DNA from: Bacillus sp. FJAT-49711
Lineage (GTDB): Bacteria > Bacillota > Bacilli > Bacillales > Bacillaceae_C
Length of the DNA: 64,000 nucleotides
Assembly (NCBI RefSeq): GCF_018343715.1
Contig: NZ_JAGYPL010000003.1
Span: 62,001-126,000 of the forward strand
Reading direction: 5' to 3'
The notes under the pieces were generated by a model that was given only the letters and a program-made list of their open reading frames with translations, was not told the DNA's origin and did no database searches. Numbering within the stretch: position 1 is the stretch's first letter; each line of letters opens with the position of its first letter. This document shows positions 27,990 to 36,505 of this stretch, piece after piece. The position numbers and the translations under genes are program-made.

Positions 27990-29609
27990 TTGTTAGGTGA
28001 TTATCGTTTTCGCGATTATCAGCCCGCGAGCCTTCGCAAGGACTTCATTTCTGGGATAACTGTCGGTATTGTGGCCATTCCTCTTGGGATGGCTTTTGCC
28101 ATGGCTTCAGGTGTTAAGCCAGAATATGGAATTTATACGACGATTATCGCAGGATTGCTTGTATCTTTGCTCGGCGGTTCTCGTTTTCAAATTGCTGGTC
28201 CTACGGGAGCATTTATTCCAATTTTACTTGCAGTCGTGCTTCAATACGGATATGAGAATTTGTTGGTTGCGGGTTTAATGGCGGGAGTCATGCTCGTCAT
28301 CATGAGTTTTTTTCGACTTGGAAATTTAATTCATTTTATACCAAGGTCTGTAACAATCGGTTTTACAACGGGGATTGCTGTCATTATATTCAGTGGCCAG
28401 ATAGGAAACTTTTTCGGTCTTACAGGCTTGGAAAAAAAAGAATTTTTTCATGAAAATATGCTGGAGATTTTTAGACATTTTGGCACTTTGAATGGATACA
28501 GTATTTTAACAGCCATCATTGGTCTAATTGCAATCATCGCCGTGCCTCGGATATCTCCGAGAATTCCTATTTTACTCGTCGGTCTTATCATACCGACGGT
28601 CGTTTCGGTCGTTTTTTATCCAAACCATGTTGAAACAGTCGGCACTGCCTTCGGTGGTATTCCACAATCATTACCAGCTTTTAAGTTTCCTGAGATTACT
28701 TTCGGTAAAATTAGTGAACTATTCATACCTGCACTTGTGATTGCGGCCTTAGGTGCAATTGAATCCTTGCTTTCAGCAGTAGTGGGAGATGGTATGACGA
28801 ATGAAAAACATCATTCTAACCGTGAGCTCTTCGGACAAGGGATTGCCAATATTGTCGCCCCGCTTTTTGGCGGTATTCCTGCAACTGGAGCGATTGCCAG
28901 GACGGCTACTAATATAAAATCAGGTGCCGTAAGCAGGCTTTCGGGAGTTATTCATAGTTTGTTCGTGTTAATCACATTGCTGTTATTTGCACCATATGCA
29001 TCTCACATTCCACTTTCTGCAATGGCGCCACTCTTAATGTTTGTCGCTTGGAATATGGCAGAGTTAAAATCTTTTAAACAACTATTAAAGTTAAAGACGA
29101 GCGATTCAGTTGTTCTCCTAGCAACCTTTTTGCTCACCGTTTTTGTTAATCTGACTGTAGCCGTTCAAGCAGGAATTTTACTTGCCATTCTTTCTTTTAT
29201 TAAAAAGAAAAGCGAAATGCTTCAGATCAATCAGAAACAAGCTGCTTTGGATTTAACATCACACTTTCACTATAAAACCTTCACCATTAAGGGACCATTG
29301 TTTTTTGGAACAGCACAGACTTTTGAACATCTCCTTCATTCAACTCTTGAAAGTACACCTAAGGTCATTATTTTAAATATGTCCGAAGTTACTACAATTG
29401 ACGCAACAGGAGAAGAAAAACTCGCTTCCTTCATTAAAAACTTTAGAAAAGCCGGCGGCACCGTATTGATATATGGGTTGCCGATCTGGGGAATGGAGTT
29501 ATTTAAAAAAAGCGGATTAGTCGATGCTTTAGGGAACGATGCATTTTATTTAGATGAAGAAAGTGCTATGGGATCAGTTCATCACCATCTAAAAGCGGCG
29601 GGGGATTAA
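27990..29609 (+). CDS. SulP-family inorganic anion transporter
   Basis: 539 residues from TTG 27990, 8 nt after AGGGGTG; the frame is open to 27894 without a site. About 11-12 membrane helices (PLGMAFAMASGVKPEYGIYT is the SulP signature region) are followed by a C-terminal STAS domain (ILNMSEVTTIDATGEEKL). Members carry sulfate, bicarbonate or other anions; the ion is not determined. It is a single gene ended by a hairpin. Confidence 0.9.
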   Translation: MLGDYRFRDYQPASLRKDFISGITVGIVAIPLGMAFAMASGVKPEYGIYTTIIAGLLVSLLGGSRFQIAGPTGAFIPILLAVVLQYGYENLLVAGLMAGVMLVIMSFFRLGNLIHFIPRSVTIGFTTGIAVIIFSGQIGNFFGLTGLEKKEFFHENMLEIFRHFGTLNGYSILTAIIGLIAIIAVPRISPRIPILLVGLIIPTVVSVVFYPNHVETVGTAFGGIPQSLPAFKFPEITFGKISELFIPALVIAALGAIESLLSAVVGDGMTNEKHHSNRELFGQGIANIVAPLFGGIPATGAIARTATNIKSGAVSRLSGVIHSLFVLITLLLFAPYASHIPLSAMAPLLMFVAWNMAELKSFKQLLKLKTSDSVVLLATFLLTVFVNLTVAVQAGILLAILSFIKKKSEMLQINQKQAALDLTSHFHYKTFTIKGPLFFGTAQTFEHLLHSTLESTPKVIILNMSEVTTIDATGEEKLASFIKNFRKAGGTVLIYGLPIWGMELFKKSGLVDALGNDAFYLDEESAMGSVHHHLKAAGD

Positions 29610-29678
29610 TCCTCTTTTTTACAGGGAAGTATACAAATCTGACTTTTATTACAAGTATGCAATCAGAATCCGAGAAGA

Positions 29679-29711
29679 GGAGCAAGTTGTTTAAACGTTG
29701 CTCCCTTTTTT
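29679..29711 (+). terminator. rho-independent terminator overlapping the convergent gene end
   Basis: GGAGCAA (29679-29685) and TTGCTCC (29698-29704) then a T run end the SulP transcript. The right arm lies within the last codons of the convergent DUF2087 gene. Confidence 0.75.
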
Positions 29712-29969
29712 CCAATACTGACTTCCATCCAATGTTCTATCCAGCCACTTATTTTCAAACAATTCACGTCTGAGCAGGGCAGAGTCACCAAATAAATGCC
29801 ATTCATCCAATATGGCATTTACCTCTTTTTCTGAGTATGTACGCCCTTCAGCAAATTTTCCAGCTAAAAAATTAACGGCGATTAATTTTTTACTACGCTT
29901 TGCTGGCCATGATTTTAACTGCCCTTTTTCATTGAAAAATCCTTTTATTTCATCTTGTGGATTCGTCAC
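29691..29969 (-). CDS. DUF2087 domain protein
   Basis: 92 residues covered by one DUF2087 domain (KKLIAVNFLAGKFAEGRTYS, LRRELFENKWLDR). In many Bacillaceae proteins this basic, winged-helix-like domain follows an ArsR/MarR-type HTH; here it stands alone, so a role in nucleic-acid binding is inference. It is convergent with SulP and divergent from the MMPL gene. Confidence 0.8.
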   Translation of the reverse strand: MTNPQDEIKGFFNEKGQLKSWPAKRSKKLIAVNFLAGKFAEGRTYSEKEVNAILDEWHLFGDSALLRRELFENKWLDRTLDGSQYWKKGSNV

Positions 29970-30098
29970 ACAAATCTCCTCCCAACGATTTCTATATAAC
30001 TATCATAATGAACAAAATAATGACTGGAAATAATTGGCTTCCTCATTGGACTTTCTGTATGATTAAAACATGGAAATTGTTTTTAAGGGGTCCTATTT

Positions 30099-32231
30099 AT
30101 GAATACTCTTGGAAAATTAACATTTAAGTACAGAAAACCCATTTTAATGATTTGGTCTCTCCTTTTTGTTCTATCCGGAATTTTTGCATTAAAGCTTCCT
30201 TCTGTTTTAAGCGGCAGTGGCTTTGAATATGAAGGTTCGTATAAAGAAGTCGAAAAAGTCATGGATGAAGATTTCAATATTCCGGCCTCTTCTTTAATTT
30301 TGTTGTTTGAAAAAAGCGATGAGGCAGCAGAAGAAGACTTTAAATCGTACATAGAAAACACAATGACTCGCATTACAAAAGTTAAAAATGTAGAAATCCA
30401 ACAGTCATCACCTCAAATCAAAGATAACAAGGCTTTTGCCGTACTATCCTTTAACAATAAGGATCAAATGCCAAAAAGTATTGAAAGTGTGCGGGACAAG
30501 CTTGAAGATGAAGATTCTTTTTCTGTAGGCTTAACAGGAAGAGCCGTCATTGAAGAGGATATGAATCAAGCGGCACAGGAAGATTTAGTACGAGCAGAAC
30601 TTATTGGGATTCCCATCGCATTGATTGTGCTGCTATTGGCTTTCCGAGGAGTGATAGCCGCGCTAATACCGCTCATTACTGGTTTTGTCAGTGTTGTTGT
30701 TGCAATGGGGATGCTTTATTTTACAGGTCAAAAATTGGATCTTTCAATTTTTGTTTTAAATACTGCCCCGATGATCGGCCTAGCACTTGGGATTGATTTT
30801 GCTCTTCTTTTTGTAAATCGCTTCCGTGAAGAATTAAATATAAAAGCGACGGATGAGGCCATTGTAAAAACAGTAGCGACCTCTGGAAGGGCTATTCTAT
30901 TTTCAGGTTTTTGTGTATTGCTCGGCTTGATCGGAATGTTATTTATTCAAGTTGGAGTTTTTCAATCAGTTGCTTTAGGCGGCATCGCGGTTGTTTTTAC
31001 TTCTGTACTCGCAGCAAATACATTTTTACCCGCATTCCTATCGATTATGGGTCCACATATAAATAAGTGGATGATTTTAAAAGAAACAAAAGGGAAGGAA
31101 AGCAGTTGGCATTCATTTGCTCGTTTTGTAATGAAAAGAACGGTTGTTATGACACTTGCTGCTACACTTTTGCTCATTATAGGTATGATCCCAGTAGGCG
31201 GAATGAAACTAGCCATTCCAGAATCGGATGCATTGCCGACATCGTATGAATCGCGGACGGCTTTTGAAAAATATAAAGAAACCTTTGGAGATATAGATCA
31301 GACGATTGCTTATATTGTTGCCAGCAGTAACGTCAATATGGTTGATTCATTGCAAAAATTGGAGAATGTTATTAACGATATTCAATCTGATCCGCTTGTT
31401 AGTGAAGTAGACTCCATTTTTTCAGCGACAAATATGTCAGCAAATAAATTAATCGCTGCAAAAGAAATCCCAGAACTAAAATCACAACTAGCTCCTGCAT
31501 TTGAGCGGCTAACTAATAAGAATGAGGCAATTCTTCAAGTGAAATTGAATGCAAAAAATTCATCCAATAAAGCAAAAAAGTGGGTTCGAGAGTGGGAGAA
31601 GAAAGAGTTGGATCTCGCCTTAAAAATTGGCGGCGAGTCGAAGTTCCATCAGGAAATTTTCGATGAAATTATGGACAAAGTAGTGTACAGCTTAGCATTC
31701 ATATTACTCTCAACATACATTGTACTGTTTTTCGCATTCCGTTCTGTATTAATCCCTTTGAAAGCCATTTTAATGAATGTGATTAGTTTAGGATGCACAT
31801 TTGGAATCATCGTTTGGCTTTTCCAAGAAGGACACCTTGGATTCCATGCATCCGATATCGCTTTAATGATTCCTGTCTTTGCTTTTAGCATCGTCTTTGG
31901 ACTAAGCATGGATTATGAAGTGTTTCTTATTTCGCGAATATACGAGATTTATCTTGAAACTGGAAATAACGATAAAGCCACTCTGGAAGGCTTAACATCA
32001 ACAAGTAAAATTATTACTTCCGCAGCTGCCATCATGATTGTCATTACAGGTGCATTTGGATTTACCGGCATTATTCCGGTGCAGCAAATGGGTGTCACTG
32101 TAGCATTAGCTATTTTTATCGATGCTACGATTGTGAGAATGGTGTTAGTTCCGTCTTTAATGAAGCTTCTTGGTGATGTAAACTGGTGGTCACCATTTCA
32201 TAAACAGCGGCGTGTCAGACAGTATGGCTAA
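30099..32231 (+). CDS. MMPL/RND-family exporter
   Basis: 710 residues with twelve membrane helices in two repeats (helices 2-6 near residues 170-330, 8-12 near 520-700) and two extracellular loops. MIGLALGIDFALLFVNRFRE and VFGLSMDYEVFLISRIYE are the paired RND/MMPL helix-4/10 motifs with the proton-relay Asp. It resembles Bacillus YdfJ-type transporters for lipids or hydrophobic drugs. AAGGGG precedes the ATG. Monocistronic. Confidence 0.9.
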   Translation: MNTLGKLTFKYRKPILMIWSLLFVLSGIFALKLPSVLSGSGFEYEGSYKEVEKVMDEDFNIPASSLILLFEKSDEAAEEDFKSYIENTMTRITKVKNVEIQQSSPQIKDNKAFAVLSFNNKDQMPKSIESVRDKLEDEDSFSVGLTGRAVIEEDMNQAAQEDLVRAELIGIPIALIVLLLAFRGVIAALIPLITGFVSVVVAMGMLYFTGQKLDLSIFVLNTAPMIGLALGIDFALLFVNRFREELNIKATDEAIVKTVATSGRAILFSGFCVLLGLIGMLFIQVGVFQSVALGGIAVVFTSVLAANTFLPAFLSIMGPHINKWMILKETKGKESSWHSFARFVMKRTVVMTLAATLLLIIGMIPVGGMKLAIPESDALPTSYESRTAFEKYKETFGDIDQTIAYIVASSNVNMVDSLQKLENVINDIQSDPLVSEVDSIFSATNMSANKLIAAKEIPELKSQLAPAFERLTNKNEAILQVKLNAKNSSNKAKKWVREWEKKELDLALKIGGESKFHQEIFDEIMDKVVYSLAFILLSTYIVLFFAFRSVLIPLKAILMNVISLGCTFGIIVWLFQEGHLGFHASDIALMIPVFAFSIVFGLSMDYEVFLISRIYEIYLETGNNDKATLEGLTSTSKIITSAAAIMIVITGAFGFTGIIPVQQMGVTVALAIFIDATIVRMVLVPSLMKLLGDVNWWSPFHKQRRVRQYG

Positions 32232-32232
32232 A

Positions 32233-32268
32233 AAAATGGAGTGAGGCGTCTAAGCCCTGCTCCATTTT
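32233..32268. terminator. bidirectional terminator
   Basis: AAAATGGAG (32233-32241) pairs with CTCCATTTT (32260-32268), with A and T runs on both flanks, between the convergent MMPL and kinase genes. Confidence 0.85.
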
Positions 32269-32271
32269 ATA

Positions 32272-33066
32272 TTACAAAAATTCATATACACCATTTGCAA
32301 AATACTCATATTCTTCTTCGTTTAAAATGGTTTCCCCATATCCTTCAAAAAAGACCTTCTTATCTTCTTCACTTGTAAAAAAATGTTCATCAGGCTGAAT
32401 AGCAAGCGCCACGTCAAATCTTGGGTCTCCGTATGCACCTCCGCTCCAGTCGATGACGGCTGAAATTTTCCCATCATGAACGAGGACATTGTCTACGGTA
32501 AAATCTCCGTGGATAAGCGTCTGCCCGCTATTTTTTGGTCTTTCTCTTTTCAACTGTTCCAAAAGCTCTGGTGTACCGTCTAATTCATAAAGTTGTAATT
32601 CTTTCTCGGCTTTATCAAGTATTTTATCCAGCCAAATAACGTCCGTTTGATAAATTCCTTCTGGACATTTCGTCGAGTGAATTTTCTTCAGTACTCTCCC
32701 GAATTGATAAATAAGGCTTCGTTTCTTTTCTGGATCTGTTTCGTTTTGCAACGCTTCTCCCATCGTTTCACCCTGAATAAAATTCATCAACATCCAGGAC
32801 TCGTTACGCGCGAAATCCTTTTCAAATGCATAAATGACAGGAATGGGCAGATGCGTTTCGCTTAAACTTTTTAAGATAATTGCTTCTCGTTTAAGCCACC
32901 CCGCAAACCGATCCCCCTTCGATCGTTTTAAAACAAAAAACCCGTTTTCCCCCTTAATAATCCCTACGTTTGACGTACATCCTTGCTCCGGAAACGTCAT
33001 TTTCTCTACTTTCCCTATTATCTTTACTAGTTTTTTCGGTATTTCTTGTTCAGCGATAGGAAACAC
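32272..33066 (-). CDS. aminoglycoside phosphotransferase-fold kinase
   Basis: 264 residues from GTG 33066. FVLKRSKG has the ATP lysine, LIHGDFTVDNVLVHDG the catalytic loop and VIDWSGGAYGDPRFD the metal site of the APH/choline-kinase fold. Homologues in Bacillus phosphorylate sugars, macrolides or unknown metabolites. It is only distantly related to the APH(6)-type kinase at 4884. Substrate unknown; resistance should not be assumed. Confidence 0.82.
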   Translation of the reverse strand: MFPIAEQEIPKKLVKIIGKVEKMTFPEQGCTSNVGIIKGENGFFVLKRSKGDRFAGWLKREAIILKSLSETHLPIPVIYAFEKDFARNESWMLMNFIQGETMGEALQNETDPEKKRSLIYQFGRVLKKIHSTKCPEGIYQTDVIWLDKILDKAEKELQLYELDGTPELLEQLKRERPKNSGQTLIHGDFTVDNVLVHDGKISAVIDWSGGAYGDPRFDVALAIQPDEHFFTSEEDKKVFFEGYGETILNEEEYEYFANGVYEFL

Positions 33067-33133
33067 ATCGTTACCCCCGATTTACATTATTCCCTTTAAT
33101 AATCGCTGAACATAATTAAAAGTGCAAGAGGTC

Positions 33134-33427
33134 CTATCGAATCCCTAGTACATCTTTACCTTCTCTACTAATCATCTCAGGTGACCATTTTGGCTCCCAC
33201 ACAAGATCAATTTCTACATCTTCCGTTTCAAGTTTTTCTTTTAAAACGTACTTCACTCCACCTACAATCGTATCGTGCATCGGACATCCCGGGGTTGTCA
33301 AAGTCATTTTTATAAAAATACGTTCATTATGATACTGAATATCGTAAACAAGACCTAGATCAACAATGTTTATGCCAAGTTCAGGATCATATACACCTCT
33401 CAATAATTCCTCAATATGTTCCTCCAT
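33134..33427 (-). CDS. DUF59/MIP18-family iron-sulfur cluster assembly factor
   Basis: 97 residues, the PaaD/SufT-like fold. YDPELGINIVDLGLVYDI and TTPGCPMHD, with its conserved Cys, are typical. Such proteins help mature iron-sulfur clusters in specific targets. It is the last gene of a unit led by a DUF2249 gene with a CRP/FNR-type promoter at 36033, 21 nt after the membrane-protein gene, so it may mature a metal centre for that module. Confidence 0.88.
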   Translation of the reverse strand: MEEHIEELLRGVYDPELGINIVDLGLVYDIQYHNERIFIKMTLTTPGCPMHDTIVGGVKYVLKEKLETEDVEIDLVWEPKWSPEMISREGKDVLGIR

Positions 33428-33448
33428 ATCTATATACGCTCCCTTCCT

Positions 33449-34681
33449 TTAATGTGCAAAGACCCGGCTTATCAAAATCATATAAAGGATTGAAAAAAGT
33501 GAGAAGGCCGATCCACCAATAGCAATGAACAATCCCGCATTATAAGCGATTCCTGCAAAAATAAACATAATGAAAAGGGCTACTAAGATTAATCCGTATT
33601 CCACTTTCTTTTCATTAAGCAAATCAGCCATTAACGGCGTTCCCGGTTTTCCGGCATGCGGTCCATATTTATGTGTCCACCATAAAAATGGTACTATTTT
33701 TGAAGCATAGCAAAGAATCGTAAATGACACCCAACCGCCAAGATAAATCCAGCCTGCTAAAGTAACCGATTTAGATTGAAGTAATTGATCAGGAACAAGT
33801 AAAGTGTACAACGTCAAACCAATCGCAAAAACCATAAGTGCTTGGCTAGCATAAACGGACCATTTGATTCCGAGACCCGGATTTTGTTTGACGCGATGCT
33901 TTTTGATTTGTAGTAAATGGATATTGTATATGGTGATCGCCATTGTAATAATCAATAGAGAGGCCCATTTCGTCCAAACATTCCCTCCCAAAAGAAAGGA
34001 CGCCACTCCGGATATAACTCCAATGTTCCATATTATCAATGTTGCTTTTTGTAATTTGATTGGAAAATGGTGAGAAAGATAAAACATTGGCAGCATTTTA
34101 TAACTAAATCCAGTTATAAGCATTCCAAACCAACCAATCGTTCCTAACCAAATGTGAGCTCCTAGCAATCTTTCGTGAAAGGAAGCCAAATTTCCTGTTA
34201 TAAAATTTAACCCCATCGCCATTCCGAACATCCCAGTCAGTACTAAATACAAGACTGCACATGCTGCACTGATTGTAATGGCATCCCAGTGCTTCGCTCT
34301 AAACAAAGTAACCGCCATATTCCAAGCGAATAACAAAATTCCAATAAAGGCAACTGTGGCAAATCCACCAATCATTAGTACTTTTCCGCTCCAAAAGCCA
34401 TACAAAAGACCACATAACCCAATCGTAAAAAATGCATAATGAATAAATCCTAGTGTTTCGCTATATATTTTTGATTGGAGAATGACATGGATAAGTTGGT
34501 ATACCGCACCCATCGCAAGCATCGTCGCCCATCCAAGAATAAATAAGTGGGTATGAAACCAACCGCTTGGTCCACGTAAACCTACATTGATCCACTCATA
34601 TAGTGAGAAAAGCGATAGGATATGAAAAAGTACAAAACCAACCATTCCCGTAATAATAAATGAAAATGGGAGACGGAACAT
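33449..34681 (-). CDS. polytopic membrane protein, haem-copper oxidase subunit I/NnrS-like (copy 1)
   Basis: 410 residues with about 12 membrane helices. Histidines sit in helix positions expected for haem ligation: WFHTHLFILGWATMLAMGA in helix 2 and GAHIWLGTIGWFGMLITGF in a middle helix, with ASKIVPFLWWTHKYG near the C-terminus. The overall design recalls subunit I of haem-copper oxidases and NnrS, but the full copper-B His set is not evident, so it is probably not an oxidase itself. A paralogue at 39153 shares these landmarks. The operon and its CRP/FNR-type promoter suggest work under low oxygen or nitric oxide. Confidence 0.72.
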   Translation of the reverse strand: MFRLPFSFIITGMVGFVLFHILSLFSLYEWINVGLRGPSGWFHTHLFILGWATMLAMGAVYQLIHVILQSKIYSETLGFIHYAFFTIGLCGLLYGFWSGKVLMIGGFATVAFIGILLFAWNMAVTLFRAKHWDAITISAACAVLYLVLTGMFGMAMGLNFITGNLASFHERLLGAHIWLGTIGWFGMLITGFSYKMLPMFYLSHHFPIKLQKATLIIWNIGVISGVASFLLGGNVWTKWASLLIITMAITIYNIHLLQIKKHRVKQNPGLGIKWSVYASQALMVFAIGLTLYTLLVPDQLLQSKSVTLAGWIYLGGWVSFTILCYASKIVPFLWWTHKYGPHAGKPGTPLMADLLNEKKVEYGLILVALFIMFIFAGIAYNAGLFIAIGGSAFSLFSILYMILISRVFAH

Positions 34682-34696
34682 TTTTCTCGCCCCCTC

Positions 34697-35236
34697 TTAT
34701 ACTTTTTTGATCTTAACCTTTGCAGATCCGTCTTCTTGTTCTTCTACTTCAAATGGGTAACCGAGGCTATTTAATTCTTCGATTAGAAAAACTGGAACTC
34801 GATCATTGTGAATATGAACCTCATCACCAGGAAGACTGCGATCTAATGCTGCAAGAGTTCGCATCATCGGTTGAGGCGGTTCTAACCCTCGATTATCTAA
34901 TGAATGTGTTTTTGGTGATCCATCCACTGACCTTCTAGAAGTTTGACGAGTTTTTTCCATTAGATCCGACTCATTCAGATCCAATAAATGCTTATTCTTT
35001 TTGTTAACAAAGGTTACAATCCAATGGTCTTTTTCAATTTTCTCCACCTTGTTAACAAACCCCCTTACCTTTAAAAGACCTAATAAAGGAGTAGGCTTGA
35101 ATGTAGCATGAAGAACAAAGATATCGTCTATTTTCAAATCTTTTACGGTGTCCATTATTAATTGAAAAGGCTCAAGCTTTTTTCGTAAGTGAGGTCGAAC
35201 GTCCAGTTCAACTATATTTCGATTTTCTTTTTCCAA
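34697..35236 (-). CDS. protein with two DUF2249 domains
   Basis: 179 residues from TTG 35236, 8 nt after AGAGGTG. Two DUF2249 (TusA-like alpha-beta) domains: residues about 8-75 (ELDVRPHLRKKLEPFQLIMD) and 110-178 (LDNRGLEPPQPMMRTLAALD). The second keeps a Pro-rich TusA-like loop but not its Cys. DUF2249 proteins cluster with haem, hemerythrin and denitrification genes; their chemistry is not established. It lies 15 nt upstream of the membrane-protein gene. Confidence 0.85.
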   Translation of the reverse strand: MEKENRNIVELDVRPHLRKKLEPFQLIMDTVKDLKIDDIFVLHATFKPTPLLGLLKVRGFVNKVEKIEKDHWIVTFVNKKNKHLLDLNESDLMEKTRQTSRRSVDGSPKTHSLDNRGLEPPQPMMRTLAALDRSLPGDEVHIHNDRVPVFLIEELNSLGYPFEVEEQEDGSAKVKIKKV

Positions 35237-35403
35237 AGCGAAATCACCTCTTAGTCAGCACCTATTTTACGGCCAAGCGCATGCAGCCATCGACTAGCTA
35301 ACTTCCCCGCCTTTTCTCTTGTGTAGTCCATAGTGAATCCTCTTACCGAACTCATCGTGTTTTCCAAAGGCTTCTGAAGTTTATACGTCGATGGACCGAA
35401 CGC

Positions 35404-35742
35404 TTACGCCTTTCTTACTAACGCATCATATTTTTTCGCTTCGGGATACAGACCCGCCATTCCACCATAAAGTGAGTAGAAAAAACTATCGGGAGCATCT
35501 AGTGAAAAAGATAAATATTGTTTCGGATCCATTCCGAGCATTTTCTCAAATAACTTCGCACTGTCATACGCATAAAAACAAAAATACGTATATTCGAATT
35601 CAGGCATTTTTTCAAAAGTTGTTACGATATCATGTGCATATTCTTCAATGTTTGAAGCTGCTTCTTGAACCATTGAAATCGCGTCTTCAATCGATACAAC
35701 AATTTTTATCGTTTTTTCATCAATAATTTCTACGTTTGCCAT
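35404..35742 (-). CDS. unknown protein of the DUF2249 operon, apparently truncated by an in-frame TAA
   Basis: 112 residues, no family recognised; it begins MANVEIIDEKTIKIVVS behind GGGAGG and is rich in aromatic residues (FEYTYFCFYAYDS). The reading frame continues without another stop for 50 codons past TAA 35404-35406 (AFGPSTYKLQKPLENT..., then TREKAGKLASRWLHALGRKI) and stops at 35251, just before the ribosome site of the next gene. The extension looks coding, so the intact protein was probably about 163 residues. The break may be a recent mutation or a sequencing error. Confidence 0.7.
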   Translation of the reverse strand: MANVEIIDEKTIKIVVSIEDAISMVQEAASNIEEYAHDIVTTFEKMPEFEYTYFCFYAYDSAKLFEKMLGMDPKQYLSFSLDAPDSFFYSLYGGMAGLYPEAKKYDALVRKA

Positions 35743-35762
35743 GGCAACCGACCTCCCGGCAA

Positions 35763-35996
35763 TTATAGTCTTTCTATTTTAATTTGAAATGTCTCCGGTC
35801 CTCGTTCAATGTATTCCCAATCAAATTCGCCAGGGAACATAGATTCAAATTGAAAATGTAAAGGGACTGGATCATGGTCGTTAACAATAAGCATCGCTTC
35901 CGAAGGAGTTAGCTTTTTAAACGTTTCGAAAATCACCTTATGCTTTAAGTGTGGTGGATATTCTGTAACCTTGACTGTTTCTGTTATAGTTGACAT
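35763..35996 (-). CDS. DUF2249 domain protein (small)
   Basis: 77 residues, one DUF2249 domain (LIVNDHDPVPLHFQFESMF, WEYIERGPETFQIKI). ATAGGAGG precedes the ATG. It is the first gene of the unit running to the DUF59 gene and lies directly downstream of a CRP/FNR-type palindrome and -10 box. The HDP motif recalls DUF2249 partners of hemerythrin-like proteins; function not known. Confidence 0.85.
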   Translation of the reverse strand: MSTITETVKVTEYPPHLKHKVIFETFKKLTPSEAMLIVNDHDPVPLHFQFESMFPGEFDWEYIERGPETFQIKIERL

Positions 35997-36032
35997 TTTT
36001 CATTCCTCCTATGATCATTGTTTACATTCTTT

Positions 36033-36075
36033 AGTTTAGACGGGAATGGAATAAGTTACTGTGATTTACGTCACA
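36033..36075 (-). promoter_or_regulatory. CRP/FNR-type activator site and promoter of the DUF2249 operon
   Basis: TGTGATTTACGTCACA occupies 36060-36075. On the minus strand a -10 box TAAACT (36038-36033) follows exactly 21 nt later, which puts the palindrome centre near -41.5, the class II activation position. The DUF2249 start is 37 nt further on. Confidence 0.85.
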
Positions 36076-36139
36076 TAATTGAAAACAATTCTCAATAGGG
36101 GATGTGTTCGTCTTTTGGGCTCGATTCTGTAATCGTAGG

Positions 36140-36470
36140 GCTTTGCCATGTTCATCGTAAATTAGTCTATTATTCTCGACTAAAGCCAGTAGCTTCGTTT
36201 TTTCATCGAGAATTAACCTCTTATTCTCGACTAAAACCAGTAGCTCCTTTTTTCATCGAGAATTAACCTCTTATTCTCGACTAAACCCAGCAGCTCTGTT
36301 TTTTCATCGAGAATTAACCTTTTATTCTCGACTAAAACCAGCAGCTCCGTTTTTTTATCGAGAATTAACCTCTTATTCTCGACTAAAACCAGTAGCTCCT
36401 TTTTTTCATCGAGAATTAACCTCTTATTCTCGACTAAACCCAGCAGCTCTGTTTTTTCATCGAGAATCCC
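36140..36470 (+). repeat. 51-bp tandem hairpin array, about six copies
   Basis: Units of 50-51 bp contain the inverted repeat TCGAGAAT-N9-ATTCTCGA then a CCAGYAGCTC stretch and a T run. The first copy is more diverged and the last is cut after TCGAGAAT. Adjacent copies differ at a few positions only. Each unit could fold as a terminator-like hairpin on the RNA. It fills most of the 36076-36505 gap between the HemY gene and the DUF2249 promoter. Confidence 0.9.
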
Positions 36471-36505
36471 TTATGAGGTCATTCGCAACATCCCGTATAA
36501 GTTCT

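Noticed and set aside
4884-33066. Two APH-fold kinases as an antibiotic-resistance locus
   Set aside because: They are 27 kb apart, diverged, with no mobile element nearby; chromosomal Bacillus members of these families often have other substrates.
33449-34681. A complete cytochrome oxidase or NO reductase catalytic subunit
   Set aside because: The full set of haem and copper/iron-B histidines is not evident and no subunit II or cytochrome c gene is in the operon.
36140-36470. Possible CRISPR with palindromic repeats
   Set aside because: The sequence between palindromes is itself repeated in each unit, so there are no spacers.
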